This document shows, piece by piece, positions 18,519 to 27,454 of a stretch of DNA of 64,000 nucleotides. This stretch comes from an uncultured Rhodopila sp. (GTDB taxonomy: Bacteria; Pseudomonadota; Alphaproteobacteria; Acetobacterales; Acetobacteraceae). Every line of letters starts with the position of its first letter. The first letter of the stretch is position 1. The stretch spans positions 1 through 64,000 of the forward strand of contig NZ_CAJATU010000064.1 of the NCBI RefSeq assembly GCF_903944925.1, written 5' to 3'. Made by a program: the position numbers and the translations under genes. The notes beneath the pieces were generated by a model. The model made no database searches. It was given only the letters and a program-made list of their open reading frames with translations, and was not told where the DNA came from.

Positions 18519-19430
18519 ATGGGCATGCTTGACGGGAAGGTCGCCGTTGTCACCGGCGCCGGCGGCGGCATCGGCCGCGCGGCGGCCATTGCGCTGGCGG
18601 CGAACGGTGCCCGGGTCGTCGTCAATGATGTCGGCGCCAGCGTGACCGGAGAGGGCCACGACGCTGGCCCGGCCCAGCGCGTCGTGCAGGAGATCGCCCA
18701 GGCCAACGGTGTCGGCCGCGCCGTCGCCAACACCGGCAGCGTCGCGATCTGGGAGGACGCCCAGCGCATGGTGCAGGACGCGATCGACCATTTCGGCCGA
18801 ATCGACATCGTGGTGAACAATGCCGGCATCCTGCGCGACCGCATGTTCCACTACATGTCGGTCGAGGAATGGGACGCCGTCATCAAGGTGCATCTGTACG
18901 GCTCGTTCTACGTCTCCCGCGCCGCGGTTGCGCATTTCCGCAAGCAGGAAAGCGGGTCGTTCATCCATATCAGCTCGACCTCCGGCCTTATCGGCGGCGT
19001 CGGCCAGGTCAATTACGGCGCCGCCAAGATGGGCATCGTCGGGCTGTCGCGGAACATCGCGATGGACATGCAGCGCTATAACGTGCGGTCGAACTGCATC
19101 GGGCCGCACGCCTTCAGCCGCATGATCGAGACGGTGCCCGGCCAGACCGAGGCACAGTTGCAGGCGCGAGCGGCGAAGACAAGGCCGGACCACATCGCGC
19201 AGTTGATCGCCTTCCTCGGCACCGACGCGGCGGCGGGTGTGTCGGGACAGATCCTGGGTGTCCGCGGCAACGAGATCTATCTCTACAACCAGCCGCGCCC
19301 GATACGCATCATGGCACGCACCGCCGGCTGGACCCCGGAGACTTTGGCGGAGCATTGGCTGCCGGCGGTGAAGAACAATTTTACTCCGCTGGAGCGGACA
19401 AGGGACGTGTATCCGTGGGACCCGGTGTGA
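18519..19430 (+). CDS. short-chain dehydrogenase/reductase, 303 aa
   Basis: NAD(P)-dependent SDR. Seen: the Rossmann motif VTGAGGGIG near the N-terminus, NNAG, catalytic Ser (HISSTSG) and the YxxxK pair (NYGAAKMG). Start ATG 18519 follows AAGGAGG by 9 bases. The extended C-terminus (RTAGWTPETLAEHWLPAVKNNFTPLERTRDVYPW) resembles the (3R)-hydroxyacyl-CoA dehydrogenase-like SDRs of lipid degradation. Substrate not predictable. A hairpin repeat lies downstream. Confidence 0.85.
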   Translation: MGMLDGKVAVVTGAGGGIGRAAAIALAANGARVVVNDVGASVTGEGHDAGPAQRVVQEIAQANGVGRAVANTGSVAIWEDAQRMVQDAIDHFGRIDIVVNNAGILRDRMFHYMSVEEWDAVIKVHLYGSFYVSRAAVAHFRKQESGSFIHISSTSGLIGGVGQVNYGAAKMGIVGLSRNIAMDMQRYNVRSNCIGPHAFSRMIETVPGQTEAQLQARAAKTRPDHIAQLIAFLGTDAAAGVSGQILGVRGNEIYLYNQPRPIRIMARTAGWTPETLAEHWLPAVKNNFTPLERTRDVYPWDPV

Positions 19431-19505
19431 AAGCAGCCGCGGCTGCGCGCGCCACTATGCGCATTGACTTAAGCGGCCCGGCGCAGCCTGCCACTTATGT
19501 GCCAT

Positions 19506-19583
19506 GGCCGGACTTGGTCCCGCCATTCACGACTTTGCTTCATTCGGCACCGCAAGTCGTGGATGGCCGGACCAAGTCCGGCC
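19506..19583. repeat. REP-like palindromic element (30-bp arms)
   Basis: Left arm 19506-19535 (starting GGCCGGACTTGGTCC) and right arm 19554-19583 (ending GGACCAAGTCCGGCC) are inverted copies with two mismatches, separated by 18 bp. The arm sequence resembles dispersed intergenic palindromes of alphaproteobacteria. It fills most of the 172-bp gap before the ThDP enzyme gene. Confidence 0.75.
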
Positions 19584-19602
19584 GTGACACGGGGCGCTCC
19601 GC

Positions 19603-21225
19603 ATGACCGCCACCCTCCGCGGCGCGGACATCGTCGCCCGCACCCTGGAACGCGCCGGGCTCACCGACATCTTTACACTGTCGGGCAACCACATCATGTC
19701 GCTGTTCGACGCGGCGTTGGACACGAAACTCCGCCTGATGCACGTCCGGCATGAGGCCGCGACGGTCCACATGGCGGACGCCTACGGGCGCCTGACCGGG
19801 CGCCCCGGCATAGCCTGGGTGACCGGCGGTCCAGGCCATGCCAACGCCGTCGGCGCCTTGTTCACCGCCCTCGGCCAGGAAAGCCCGATGGTGCTGATCT
19901 CCGGCCACACGGAAACCGATCAGATTGGCCGCGGCGGGTTCCAGGAACTGCGCCAGGTGGAGATGGCCGCGCCGGTGACCAAGGCCGCCTGGATGGCGAC
20001 GGATACCGCGCGGCTGGGCATGGACGTGGCGAAAGCCATCCGCCTGGCGACTTCGGGGCGGCCGGGGCCGGTGCATCTCAGCCTGCCGTCGGACCTGCTG
20101 GATGCGCGCGTGGCCGCCGATACCGTGATCCGGCCGCCGGAGTCCGAATTCTCCGCGCCGGAGGTGCCGCTCGGCGACGCCGCGGCCGATGCCGTGATCG
20201 CGCTGCTGGCGACAGCGAAACGGCCGCTGGTCATCGGCGCCCCGGCGCTGGCGACAAGGCCCGGCCGCGACATGCTAAGGCGGATCGTGCACTCCCTGTC
20301 CATCCCCGCCTGCCTCAGCGAGGGGCCGCGCGGGTTCAATGATGCCAGCCTCGGCGCCTATGCCGACGTGGCAAAGCGCACCGACATGGTGCTGCTGCTC
20401 GGCAAGGCGCTGGATTTTACCCTGAAATTCGGCGGCCCCCCGTTCCCTGCCGATTGCCGCTTTATCGCTATCGACCCGGACGGCGCGATCCTGGATCGGG
20501 CGGCGCGGTCGCGCGGCCTGGCGTTCGGCTGCGTCGCCGACACCCGGGCAGCCGGCGAAACCCTGATCGCCCGAGGGCGTGGGATCGGTGATGCCGGATG
20601 GCTGGCGGAGGCGCGGTCCTGCTTCGACGACCGTCCGGCGGAGTGGGCCGGGTTGACTTCGCGGACTGCCGGGCGGCTGCATCCGGCGCAGGTATTCCAT
20701 GCGCTGCAGCCGATACTGGCGCGTGATCCCGACAGCGTGCTGGTCTGCGACGGCGGCGAGTTCTCGCAATGGGGCCAAAGCATCCTGCGCAACGACCGCC
20801 GCATGATCAACGGCGTGGCGGGATCCATCGGCTCCTCGTTGCCGATGGCCGCGGGGGCCCGGGTGGTGGAGCGGTCCGCCCCGGTGGTCGCCGTGCTGGG
20901 CGACGGCACCTTCGGCTTCCATATGTCGGAGATTGAGACAGCGGTGCGCCTGGACCTGCCGTACGTCGCGATCGTCGGCAACGATTGCCGCTGGAATGCG
21001 GAGTATAACCTTCAGGTCCGCGACTACGGCCCGAACCGCACGCATGGCTGCGAGCTGAACGCGACGCGCTACGACCTGGTCGCGGCGGCGTTGGGCGGCC
21101 ACGGCGAACTGGTCACCAGCGCGGAGGAACTGCCGGGCGCGATCGAGCGCTCGTTGGGCAGCGGCAGGCCGGCGGTGGTCAACGTCATGATCGAAAGTAT
21201 TCCGTCGCCGGTGTTGCGGCGGTGA
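19603..21225 (+). CDS. thiamine-diphosphate-dependent enzyme, acetolactate synthase-like
   Basis: 540 aa with the three-domain layout of acetolactate synthase/benzoylformate decarboxylase-type enzymes: PYR domain with catalytic Glu51 (RHEAATVHMADAYGR) that activates ThDP, a central domain (about 190-330), and a PP domain with the GDG-N motif (VLGDGTFGFHMSEIE ... GNDCRWNAEYN). It lies alone after the REP-like element, with no small regulatory subunit (ilvN), so it is probably a catabolic 2-oxo-acid decarboxylase, oxalyl-CoA-type or carboligase rather than the branched-chain biosynthetic enzyme. Confidence 0.85.
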   Translation: MTATLRGADIVARTLERAGLTDIFTLSGNHIMSLFDAALDTKLRLMHVRHEAATVHMADAYGRLTGRPGIAWVTGGPGHANAVGALFTALGQESPMVLISGHTETDQIGRGGFQELRQVEMAAPVTKAAWMATDTARLGMDVAKAIRLATSGRPGPVHLSLPSDLLDARVAADTVIRPPESEFSAPEVPLGDAAADAVIALLATAKRPLVIGAPALATRPGRDMLRRIVHSLSIPACLSEGPRGFNDASLGAYADVAKRTDMVLLLGKALDFTLKFGGPPFPADCRFIAIDPDGAILDRAARSRGLAFGCVADTRAAGETLIARGRGIGDAGWLAEARSCFDDRPAEWAGLTSRTAGRLHPAQVFHALQPILARDPDSVLVCDGGEFSQWGQSILRNDRRMINGVAGSIGSSLPMAAGARVVERSAPVVAVLGDGTFGFHMSEIETAVRLDLPYVAIVGNDCRWNAEYNLQVRDYGPNRTHGCELNATRYDLVAAALGGHGELVTSAEELPGAIERSLGSGRPAVVNVMIESIPSPVLRR

Positions 21226-21358
21226 GAGGCCGATGACTAAGACAAACCGTCGTTTCGACAAGGACAGCTGCTGGACGGCGGTCTTCGGGTAGTGGATAGC
21301 CGCCGCCAACGGCATCCGATGTGTGTGACTTGCTGACCGGATCGTGCGATAAGGCGGC

Positions 21359-21799
21359 ATGAGCAACACCCTCTATGACCAGGATTTCTTTGCCTGGGCC
21401 AATGAGCAGGCCCGGTTGTTGCGTGCCGGCAAACTGTCCGATGCGGACATCGAGCACATCGCCGAGGAAATCGAGAGCATGGGCAAGGCTGAAAAGCGCG
21501 AACTGCTCAGCCGCCTGTCCGTGCTGCTGCTGCATCTGCTCAAGTGGCAGTTCCAGCCGGGGCGGCGCGGGGCCAGTCGGGAGGTCACCATTCGCAATCA
21601 GCGCCGCGCCCTGGCACGCCATCTCGCGGACAACCCGAGCCTGAAGCCGAAGGTGCCGGAAGCCCTGAGCGATGCTTACGGCGATGCGCGGGGGGAGGCA
21701 TATGCCGAAACCGGCCTGCCGGAAGATGCATTTCCCGCTACCTGTCCTTGGACGTTCGAGGAGCTCATGGCGGAAGATTTCTGGCCAGGGCAGGGCTAG
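21359..21799 (+). CDS. DUF29 family protein
   Basis: 146 aa. It has the DUF29 pattern: LYDQDFFAWANEQARLLRAGKLSDADIEHIAEEIESMGK, LHLLKWQFQP, and a C-terminal CPWTFEELMAEDFWP. The family is widespread in cyanobacteria and alphaproteobacteria, often multicopy, function unknown. Stand-alone here. Confidence 0.88.
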   Translation: MSNTLYDQDFFAWANEQARLLRAGKLSDADIEHIAEEIESMGKAEKRELLSRLSVLLLHLLKWQFQPGRRGASREVTIRNQRRALARHLADNPSLKPKVPEALSDAYGDARGEAYAETGLPEDAFPATCPWTFEELMAEDFWPGQG

Positions 21800-21807
21800 G
21801 CAAGCAG

Positions 21808-21906
21808 ATGGACCAAACGGACGTGCCGGGCATGCTCGCCATCCGGCGCGCGGTCGAGACTACGAGCATCGATCCGGTCCTTGCGGCGCTGAACGAAGAC
21901 TGGTGA
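21808..21906 (+). CDS. possible small ORF, 32 aa
   Basis: ATG 21808 with GGCAGGGCTAGG just upstream; product MDQTDVPGMLAIRRAVETTS...NEDW. It starts 9 bp after the DUF29 stop and ends 62 bp before the next gene. GC-rich third positions suggest coding, but nothing is recognised and it may be a gene remnant. Confidence 0.3.
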   Translation: MDQTDVPGMLAIRRAVETTSIDPVLAALNEDW

Positions 21907-21967
21907 AGCGGTTGGTAAGGCGCCGGTTCGGCTATACTGTGAAAAATATCACGACAGGATGGAAGCA

Positions 21968-22831
21968 ATGAAGCTCGGACGCCTCGGAGTTTGGTATTCC
22001 CCCGACAAGCATCCCGGCCCGGAGCCGGTGGCAGCGTTCGCCAGGACCGTCGAGCGGCTCGGCTTCGATACGCTGTGGTATCCCGAATCCCGCGGCTACG
22101 AATCCTTCACCCTCGCCGGCTACATGCTCTCCCAGACCACCACCCTGAAGATCGGCAGTTCCATCGCCTCGATCTATGCCCGCGATGCGTTCACCGCGCG
22201 GCGCGGCATGATCAGCCTGAACGATTTGTATGGCGGCCGTTTCATCCTCGGCCTCGGTGTCAGCCACGTGCCGATGGTCGAGGGGATTCGCGGCCACGTC
22301 TATGAAAAGCCGGTGCCGGCGATGCGGGCGTACCTGAATGGCATCACCAAAGGCGAAGCCGGCGCGACCGATTTCCCGATTTGCATCGCCGCACTCGGGC
22401 CGCTGATGCTGAAGCTGGCCGGGCAGTTGACGCAGGGCGCGGTGCCTTACAACACGATCCCGAAACATACCGCCGAGGCGGCGAAGATCCTCGGTCCGGA
22501 CAAGTGGCTGGCGATCGAGCAGAAAGTAACGATCGAAAGCGAACCGGCGCGGGCGCGCGGCCTGGGGCGGGAGGAACTGTCCCGCTACATGGTGCTGGAC
22601 AATTACCGCAACGCCTGGCTCGGGATGGGCTTCACCGAGGCCGATCTGGCGAACGGCGGGTCCGATGCGTTCATCGACCAGATTGTGCTGTGGGGCACGG
22701 CCGATCAGGTGAAAGCAGGGCTGCGGGCGCATTTCAACGCGGGTGCGACGCATGTGGCGATCCAGCCGGTGCATGCGGCTGGGGATACGGCGGCGCGCGA
22801 CGCGATCCTGGCGGCGCTGGCGGATACGTAA
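21968..22831 (+). CDS. luciferase-like monooxygenase (LLM) family, F420/FMN-dependent
   Basis: 287 aa TIM-barrel oxidoreductase. Family features: MKLGRLGVWYSP opening strand, FDTLWYPES, GSSIASIYARD, GRFILGLGVSH substrate/cofactor loop and a C-terminal VQPVHAAGD. Members oxidise small organic substrates with reduced flavin or F420. ATG 21968 is preferred over 21959. Not in an operon. A fourth LLM set lies at 58-61 kb. Confidence 0.85.
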   Translation: MKLGRLGVWYSPDKHPGPEPVAAFARTVERLGFDTLWYPESRGYESFTLAGYMLSQTTTLKIGSSIASIYARDAFTARRGMISLNDLYGGRFILGLGVSHVPMVEGIRGHVYEKPVPAMRAYLNGITKGEAGATDFPICIAALGPLMLKLAGQLTQGAVPYNTIPKHTAEAAKILGPDKWLAIEQKVTIESEPARARGLGREELSRYMVLDNYRNAWLGMGFTEADLANGGSDAFIDQIVLWGTADQVKAGLRAHFNAGATHVAIQPVHAAGDTAARDAILAALADT

Positions 22832-22833
22832 CG

Positions 22834-23547
22834 TCACCAGGGAATCGGCGCGCCGTCCCATGCATAAAACCCGCCATTCGCTTCCGGCCCCAGCCTGTCC
22901 ATCACCGCCAGCAAGGCTTCCGCCGCCTGCGCGGGGCTGAACAGTTTCTCGGCGGGCACGCCCGACCGGAACGGCTCGCTTAGTGCCGTTTCGACCGTGC
23001 CGGGATGCAACGCCACGCAAACCCCCGATGGGCGGGTGCGCCGATGCTCGATTGCCAGCGTGCGGATCAGCATGTTCAAGGCCGCCTTCGACGCGCGGTA
23101 GGCATACCAGCCGCCGAGCCGGTTATCGCCAATGCTGCCGACGCGTGCCGACAGCGCCGCGAACAGTCCCGGACGATCGCGCGGCGTCAGCGGCAGCAGG
23201 TGCTTCGCGACCAGCGCCGGGCCCGCCGCATTGACGGCGAACAGCGTCGTCAGCGACTCAAGCGACATCGCCCGCATCGACTTTTCCGGCGCGATGCCGG
23301 ACCCGTGCAACAGCCCCGACGCAACGATGATGCGGGTCACGACCCCTGTCTCGCGAAGCCGCGCCGCGGCGGCGGCCAATGCCGTCTCGTCAAGGACATC
23401 CGCCTCGATCCACTCGCCGGCGGGCCAGCCGTCCGGGCGGCGGCGAGACAGGGCGACAACCCGGTAGCCATCATCCTGCAACCGCGCGGCGATGGCCCTC
23501 CCGATTCCCCCCGACGCGCCAGCAACAACGGCCAGATCCGGCATCAT
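22834..23547 (-). CDS. short-chain dehydrogenase/reductase, 237 aa
   Basis: SDR fold: AGASGGIGRAIAARL at the N-terminus, ADVLDE, NAAGP, catalytic Ser (ALSARVGSIGDN) and YxxxK (YAYRASKAALN). Length and GGWYAYRASK fit C-factor-like or CsgA-type SDRs. It overlaps the DUF3429 gene by ATGA, forming the last gene of a three-gene minus-strand operon with DUF3429 and DUF393. Confidence 0.82.
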   Translation of the reverse strand: MMPDLAVVAGASGGIGRAIAARLQDDGYRVVALSRRRPDGWPAGEWIEADVLDETALAAAAARLRETGVVTRIIVASGLLHGSGIAPEKSMRAMSLESLTTLFAVNAAGPALVAKHLLPLTPRDRPGLFAALSARVGSIGDNRLGGWYAYRASKAALNMLIRTLAIEHRRTRPSGVCVALHPGTVETALSEPFRSGVPAEKLFSPAQAAEALLAVMDRLGPEANGGFYAWDGAPIPW

Positions 23548-23954
23548 GCCAGCGTAACCGCGCCGGCCAGCAACCCGAGGACGGCGCCCGCGGTCAGCAA
23601 CGACCGCAGCCGCGGATACCACGCCGGCAGGCCCGCACTGCGGACGTCCCACAGCCAGTGCAGCGCCAACGCCGCGGCCAGCAGCGGCAGCCGGACCCCG
23701 CCCGGCGCCAGCAACAGCCCAAGTCCCGCCAGGCTCGGCAGCATCGCCAAAGAAACGGCGCCGGCATCCGGCTCGGGGCGGCCGACCGCCAGGCCCCAGC
23801 GCGCGCCGCCCAGAAACGACAGAATCAACGCCGCGTAGAGCGCCAGCACCGTGCCTGCCAAAACCCTGGCGCCGGGCAGCGCAAAGCCAATCACGGGAGG
23901 TGCGAAGAACGGGATCAGGCCGAGCAAGCCATAGGTCAGAACCAGCCGCGGCAT
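23544..23954 (-). CDS. DUF3429 membrane protein
   Basis: 136 aa with four or five hydrophobic helices. Typical DUF3429 features: LGLIPFFAPPVIGF near the start and LSFLGGARWGLAV in the middle. Function unknown in the family. Start ATG 23954 overlaps the DUF393 stop (ATGA) and its own stop overlaps the SDR start, so the three are translationally coupled. Confidence 0.8.
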   Translation of the reverse strand: MPRLVLTYGLLGLIPFFAPPVIGFALPGARVLAGTVLALYAALILSFLGGARWGLAVGRPEPDAGAVSLAMLPSLAGLGLLLAPGGVRLPLLAAALALHWLWDVRSAGLPAWYPRLRSLLTAGAVLGLLAGAVTLA

Positions 23955-24313
23955 CACGGCTGCCCGCGGCTCGCCGCCAGGCCAGGCGAAACCGGCCGGA
24001 TTTTCAGGAAGCCGAGATACGCCCGCTCCAGCACTCGCAGCACCCCATCGTTCCGGGCCAGCAGGCCGAGCGGGCGCAGCAGCGGGATCGCGCGCCACAT
24101 CGCCGCGAAGGCGGCGGCGCCGGACAGCATCTTGCCGCCCTCCCGCGCATGGAACCGCTCCAGCAGGGCGCTCCGATCGACCGGACAGACCGAGTCGCCG
24201 CCGGCGATGTCGATGAAGTTGATCGCGCCGCGCCGATCCAGCCGGCGCATCAGCGCGATTTCCCGGCTGCACAAAGGGCAGGAGGCATCATACCAAACTG
24301 TTACTGCAACCAT
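23954..24313 (-). CDS. DUF393 thiol-disulfide oxidoreductase-like (DCC) protein
   Basis: 119 aa. N-terminus VTVWYDASCPLCSREIALM contains the CPLC motif (Cys12/Cys15) that gives the DCC family its thioredoxin-like assignment; SVCPVDRSALLERFHA follows. Cytoplasmic. First gene of the operon with DUF3429 and SDR, a common neighbourhood for DUF393 and DUF3429. Confidence 0.85.
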   Translation of the reverse strand: MVAVTVWYDASCPLCSREIALMRRLDRRGAINFIDIAGGDSVCPVDRSALLERFHAREGGKMLSGAAAFAAMWRAIPLLRPLGLLARNDGVLRVLERAYLGFLKIRPVSPGLAASRGQP

Positions 24314-24359
24314 CGCACCTACATGATGCGGTGGCGAGAATTGGCAACCCGCCGCGCGG

Positions 24360-25199
24360 CTACAACAGGTCCAGCGCCTGCTTGCGCTGCGGCGGCTTAT
24401 GCGCCGCGTCGATCTCCGCCAGGTCGTCCTCGGTCAGTTCCAAGCCGGCTGCCGCGGCGTTCTCCCGCACATGCGCGGCATCCGCCGCCTTCGGGATCGA
24501 GATCACGATGCCGCTGCGCAGCCCCCAGGCGATCGCCACCTGTGCCGGCGTGTCGCCGCGCCGCCTGGCAATCGCCTGCAACACCGGCGAACGCAGCAAC
24601 CGCCGCACATCGTGCCCCAGCGGCGAATACGCCATGATCGGGATGCCCTGGCCGGCGCACCACGGCAGCAGGTCGAACTCGATCCCCCGGCTGTCCGGAT
24701 GATACAGCACCTGGTCCGTCGCGCAGGCCGCCCCCGCCGGCAACCCCGTCACTGCCTTCATGTCGGCGACATCGAAATTCGATACGCCCCAATAGCGGAT
24801 TTTCCCGGCCGCCTTCAAAGCCTCGAACGCCGCCACCGTCTCCGCCACCGGATGGCTGCCGCGCCAGTGCAGCAGATACAAATCGATCCGGTCGGTTTTC
24901 AGCCGCTTCAGGCTGCGCTCGCAGGCCGCCGCAACGCCGGCGCGCGAGGCATTCTGCGGCAGAACCTTGCTGACGATGAACAGACGGTCGCGGATGCCCT
25001 CGGCGGCGCGGGCGACGACCTCCTCGGACCCGCCGGAGGCGTACATCTCCGCCGTGTCGATCAGGGTCATGCCCAAATCAGCACCCAGCCGCAGCGCGTC
25101 GGCCTCCCGCGCGGCATCGCCGCCGCGCTCGCCCATATTCCAGGTTCCCTGCCCGACGGCCGGGACCGTCTCTCCGCCCGGAAGCGTTACCGTCCGCAT
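24360..25199 (-). CDS. aldo/keto reductase
   Basis: 279 aa NADPH-dependent (beta/alpha)8 oxidoreductase. Catalytic tetrad is visible: Asp in LIDTAEMY, the Tyr of the same motif, Lys in IVSKVLP and His in YLLHWRG. The C-terminal GIVISIPKA loop binds NADPH. Start overlaps the stop of the upstream dipeptidase by ATGA. Similar to YvgN/2,5-diketogluconate-type AKR5 enzymes; substrate unknown. Confidence 0.9.
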   Translation of the reverse strand: MRTVTLPGGETVPAVGQGTWNMGERGGDAAREADALRLGADLGMTLIDTAEMYASGGSEEVVARAAEGIRDRLFIVSKVLPQNASRAGVAAACERSLKRLKTDRIDLYLLHWRGSHPVAETVAAFEALKAAGKIRYWGVSNFDVADMKAVTGLPAGAACATDQVLYHPDSRGIEFDLLPWCAGQGIPIMAYSPLGHDVRRLLRSPVLQAIARRRGDTPAQVAIAWGLRSGIVISIPKAADAAHVRENAAAAGLELTEDDLAEIDAAHKPPQRKQALDLL

Positions 25200-26227
25200 C
25201 AGCCCGCCAACCCCTCCGCCACCCGCATCACACGAAGGAAGTTGCCGCCCCAGAGTTTTTCAAGGGCGCCGCGGTCATAGCCGCGCCGCACCAGTTCGAT
25301 TGTGATGTTCGGGCACTGCCCTGCGTCGTTCCAATCGCTGATGCCGCCGCCGCCGTCGAAATCGGACGAAATGCCGACATGGTCGATGCCGATGCGCTTC
25401 ACCGCATGGTCGATATGGTCGGCGAAGTCGGACACGGTGACCTCCTCCGGCTTGGCGTTCGCTTTCAGGAAGGCGGAGACGGCGGTGATCTGGATCACCC
25501 CCTTCACGTCGCGGATCACGTCCAACTGCCAGTCCGCCATGTTGCGCGAATGATCGCACAACGCGCTGATGCAGGAATGCGTCGAGACCACCGGAGAGCG
25601 GGATTCATCCGCCGCCTGCACCATCGAATCGCGCGAGGCATGCGCGATGTCGACAAGCATGCCGGCGCGGTTCATCGCCGCGATCGCCGTCTTGCCGAGG
25701 GCCGACAGGCCGCCATGCTCATTGCCGCGGTCGCCGAGGTCGCGGCGCGGGTTGCAGGAATCCGCCAGGGCGTTGTGGCCGTTATGGGTCAGCGTCATGT
25801 AGATCGCCCCCTTCGCCCGGAACGCCGCGATCCGCGCGAGATCGGCGCCGATGGCGAAACCGTTCTCCACGCAGGGAATGATGGCGACCGCGCCGTCATG
25901 CTTGGCCGCCTCGATCTCGGCCGCCCGGGTGGCGAGGCGCACGCGGATGTCCGATTGCGTCTGCGCCATGCGGTTGATGTGGTCGAGCATGGCGAGGGCG
26001 CGGGCGTAGGCGGCATCCTCCGATATCGGCGTGCGGGCGGCCTGCGGGACGTAGGCGACGAAGCAGCCGGCGCTGAGGCCGCCGCGCAGCATTTTCGGCA
26101 TATCGACTTTTCTGCTGCCGTCCTGGAACGGGTCCGGGCCGGTTGGCCAGGGAATATCGATATGAGTATCCAGCGTTACGAGTGTACGGTGGATGGAGAG
26201 TGCGTCGGGTTGCGGGGCATCGTTCAT
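25199..26227 (-). CDS. M19 membrane dipeptidase (renal dipeptidase family)
   Basis: 342 aa zinc dipeptidase. Metal-binding motifs: DTHIDIP near residue 20, Glu in CVENGF, LTHNGHNALADSCN, THSC, and the C-terminal HVGISSDFDGGGG. No signal peptide, so probably cytoplasmic. ATG 26227 is chosen because homology starts at SIHRTLVTLDTH; the open frame further upstream lacks homology. Next gene in the operon is the aldo/keto reductase. Confidence 0.9.
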   Translation of the reverse strand: MNDAPQPDALSIHRTLVTLDTHIDIPWPTGPDPFQDGSRKVDMPKMLRGGLSAGCFVAYVPQAARTPISEDAAYARALAMLDHINRMAQTQSDIRVRLATRAAEIEAAKHDGAVAIIPCVENGFAIGADLARIAAFRAKGAIYMTLTHNGHNALADSCNPRRDLGDRGNEHGGLSALGKTAIAAMNRAGMLVDIAHASRDSMVQAADESRSPVVSTHSCISALCDHSRNMADWQLDVIRDVKGVIQITAVSAFLKANAKPEEVTVSDFADHIDHAVKRIGIDHVGISSDFDGGGGISDWNDAGQCPNITIELVRRGYDRGALEKLWGGNFLRVMRVAEGLAG

Positions 26228-26288
26228 GGCGCAACGCTTACAGATAACCGCGCGGTACGGAAGAGCCGTCTGCGTCAAGGGGACGAAA

Positions 26289-26906
26289 ATGCGGCGTGTC
26301 GCCGGTGCAATGCTGATCCTGGCCGCCACCGCGGCCGCCGCGCCGGAACCTGTCGGCAGTTGGCTGCTGGCATGCGACGGCGCGGCATGCGTGCTGCGCC
26401 ACAAAGACCGGCTGTTCAGCGGCGCCGGCGTGTCGGCCGATATGGAGGTGCGGGCGGTCGGCAGGGCGCTGGTGCCGGTGGTGACGCTGCGCGGGCTGCC
26501 CGATCAAATTCTGCTGGCGTCCGCGATGGCGGCCAAGGCGGAGGCATCGGTCCAGTTCCCGGGCGCGGCGCGGGTAGACCTGACCTGCGCGATCGGGGAT
26601 GGCGGCTATGTCTGCGCGCCTTCGGACGCTGCGGTCGCCGCCCTGGCTGCGGCGTTGCCGAAGGCGCGATCGGTTGCCGTGCGGGTCGCGGTGTCGGTTT
26701 CGGGCACGAATGTGCAGCCGGCGCGGGAACGGTCGCTGGATTTGGCCGGGACGCCGGAGGCGCTGGCCCGCTTGCGCGCTGCCGGTGCGCCGTCAGCCGA
26801 ACCGGGCGGGTGGGTTGGCTTGCTGGACCGCGGCATGAAGGCCGCCGGGTATAAGGATGGTGCGGCGGATTTGCCGGGGTTGGTGGCGCGGTATTGGGGG
26901 CGGTAA
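26289..26906 (+). CDS. secreted IalB-like (invasion-associated locus B) protein
   Basis: 205 aa. Signal peptide MRRVAGAMLILAATAAAA. The mature part begins with a GSWLLACDGAACVLRH segment typical of the IalB family (paired Cys with W.L.C) and ends in a C-terminal VARYWGR. IalB proteins are periplasmic or surface proteins of unclear function. Divergent from the dipeptidase, 61 bp apart. Confidence 0.6.
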   Translation: MRRVAGAMLILAATAAAAPEPVGSWLLACDGAACVLRHKDRLFSGAGVSADMEVRAVGRALVPVVTLRGLPDQILLASAMAAKAEASVQFPGAARVDLTCAIGDGGYVCAPSDAAVAALAAALPKARSVAVRVAVSVSGTNVQPARERSLDLAGTPEALARLRAAGAPSAEPGGWVGLLDRGMKAAGYKDGAADLPGLVARYWGR

Positions 26907-26915
26907 AGGCATCCG

Positions 26916-27156
26916 TCAGCCGATTGGCAATCGCCTGCGGCGGATACGGTCCCGGTCTACAACGAGTATGCCTTGCTCGATCTCCACGGGATCAAGGGCC
27001 GAGAGAATATCGTTCATTCTGGTGATGACATCTTCCGCGCTCCGGTTCCCTCCGCGGAACAGGATTAAGCTCGGCTCGAGTGCGCCCGCGTCGTGCCCCC
27101 GGGCGGAGAGCCAGCGTGCCAATGCTTGCGGCAATGGCATGTCGACGATGAATTCA
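26916..27156 (-). pseudogene. decayed DUF5615 (PIN-like) toxin gene
   Basis: Reading from the DUF433 stop, FIVDMPLPQALARWLSARGH matches the first strand and helix of DUF5615 proteins, and SLILFRGGNRSAEDVITRM matches the family's C-terminal third. The middle, which should carry the conserved TKDxDF, is missing, so two catalytic acidic residues are lost. The expected GTG start overlapping the DUF433 stop is one base out of frame. Both defects suggest a dead toxin beside an intact antitoxin. Confidence 0.6.
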
Positions 27157-27375
27157 CCGCGCCGGTTCGAGCGTCTCGTCGTCGGCCGGAAACGCCGCGT
27201 ATCGCAGTGCCTCGTCAATATCGTCAGATTCGAGATAGGAGCTGGCCAAAATCCGCTCCCGCGAGTCGCCGGCAGCCAGCAACCCGAGTAGACGCGCGAC
27301 CGGGAACCGAAGGCCCCTGATACAGGTCTTGCCGGTGCAGATCCCGGGATCGATCGTTATGCATGGAAATGACAT
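27154..27375 (-). CDS. DUF433 antitoxin-like protein
   Basis: 73 aa. ITIDPGICTGKTCIRGLRFPV is the hallmark of DUF433, followed by a helical part ILASSYLESDDIDEALRYAA. DUF433 proteins are HTH-type partners of DUF5615 toxins; the gene order and overlap seen here are the usual ones. Complete, unlike its partner. Confidence 0.85.
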   Translation of the reverse strand: MSFPCITIDPGICTGKTCIRGLRFPVARLLGLLAAGDSRERILASSYLESDDIDEALRYAAFPADDETLEPAR

Positions 27376-27454
27376 GCTGGTTGGTCTGTTTCCAGATATT
27401 TGCTTCGGCCGGCGCTGAGGATTGATGGACGTCCGGCCGTCTTGCCGTGATTAC

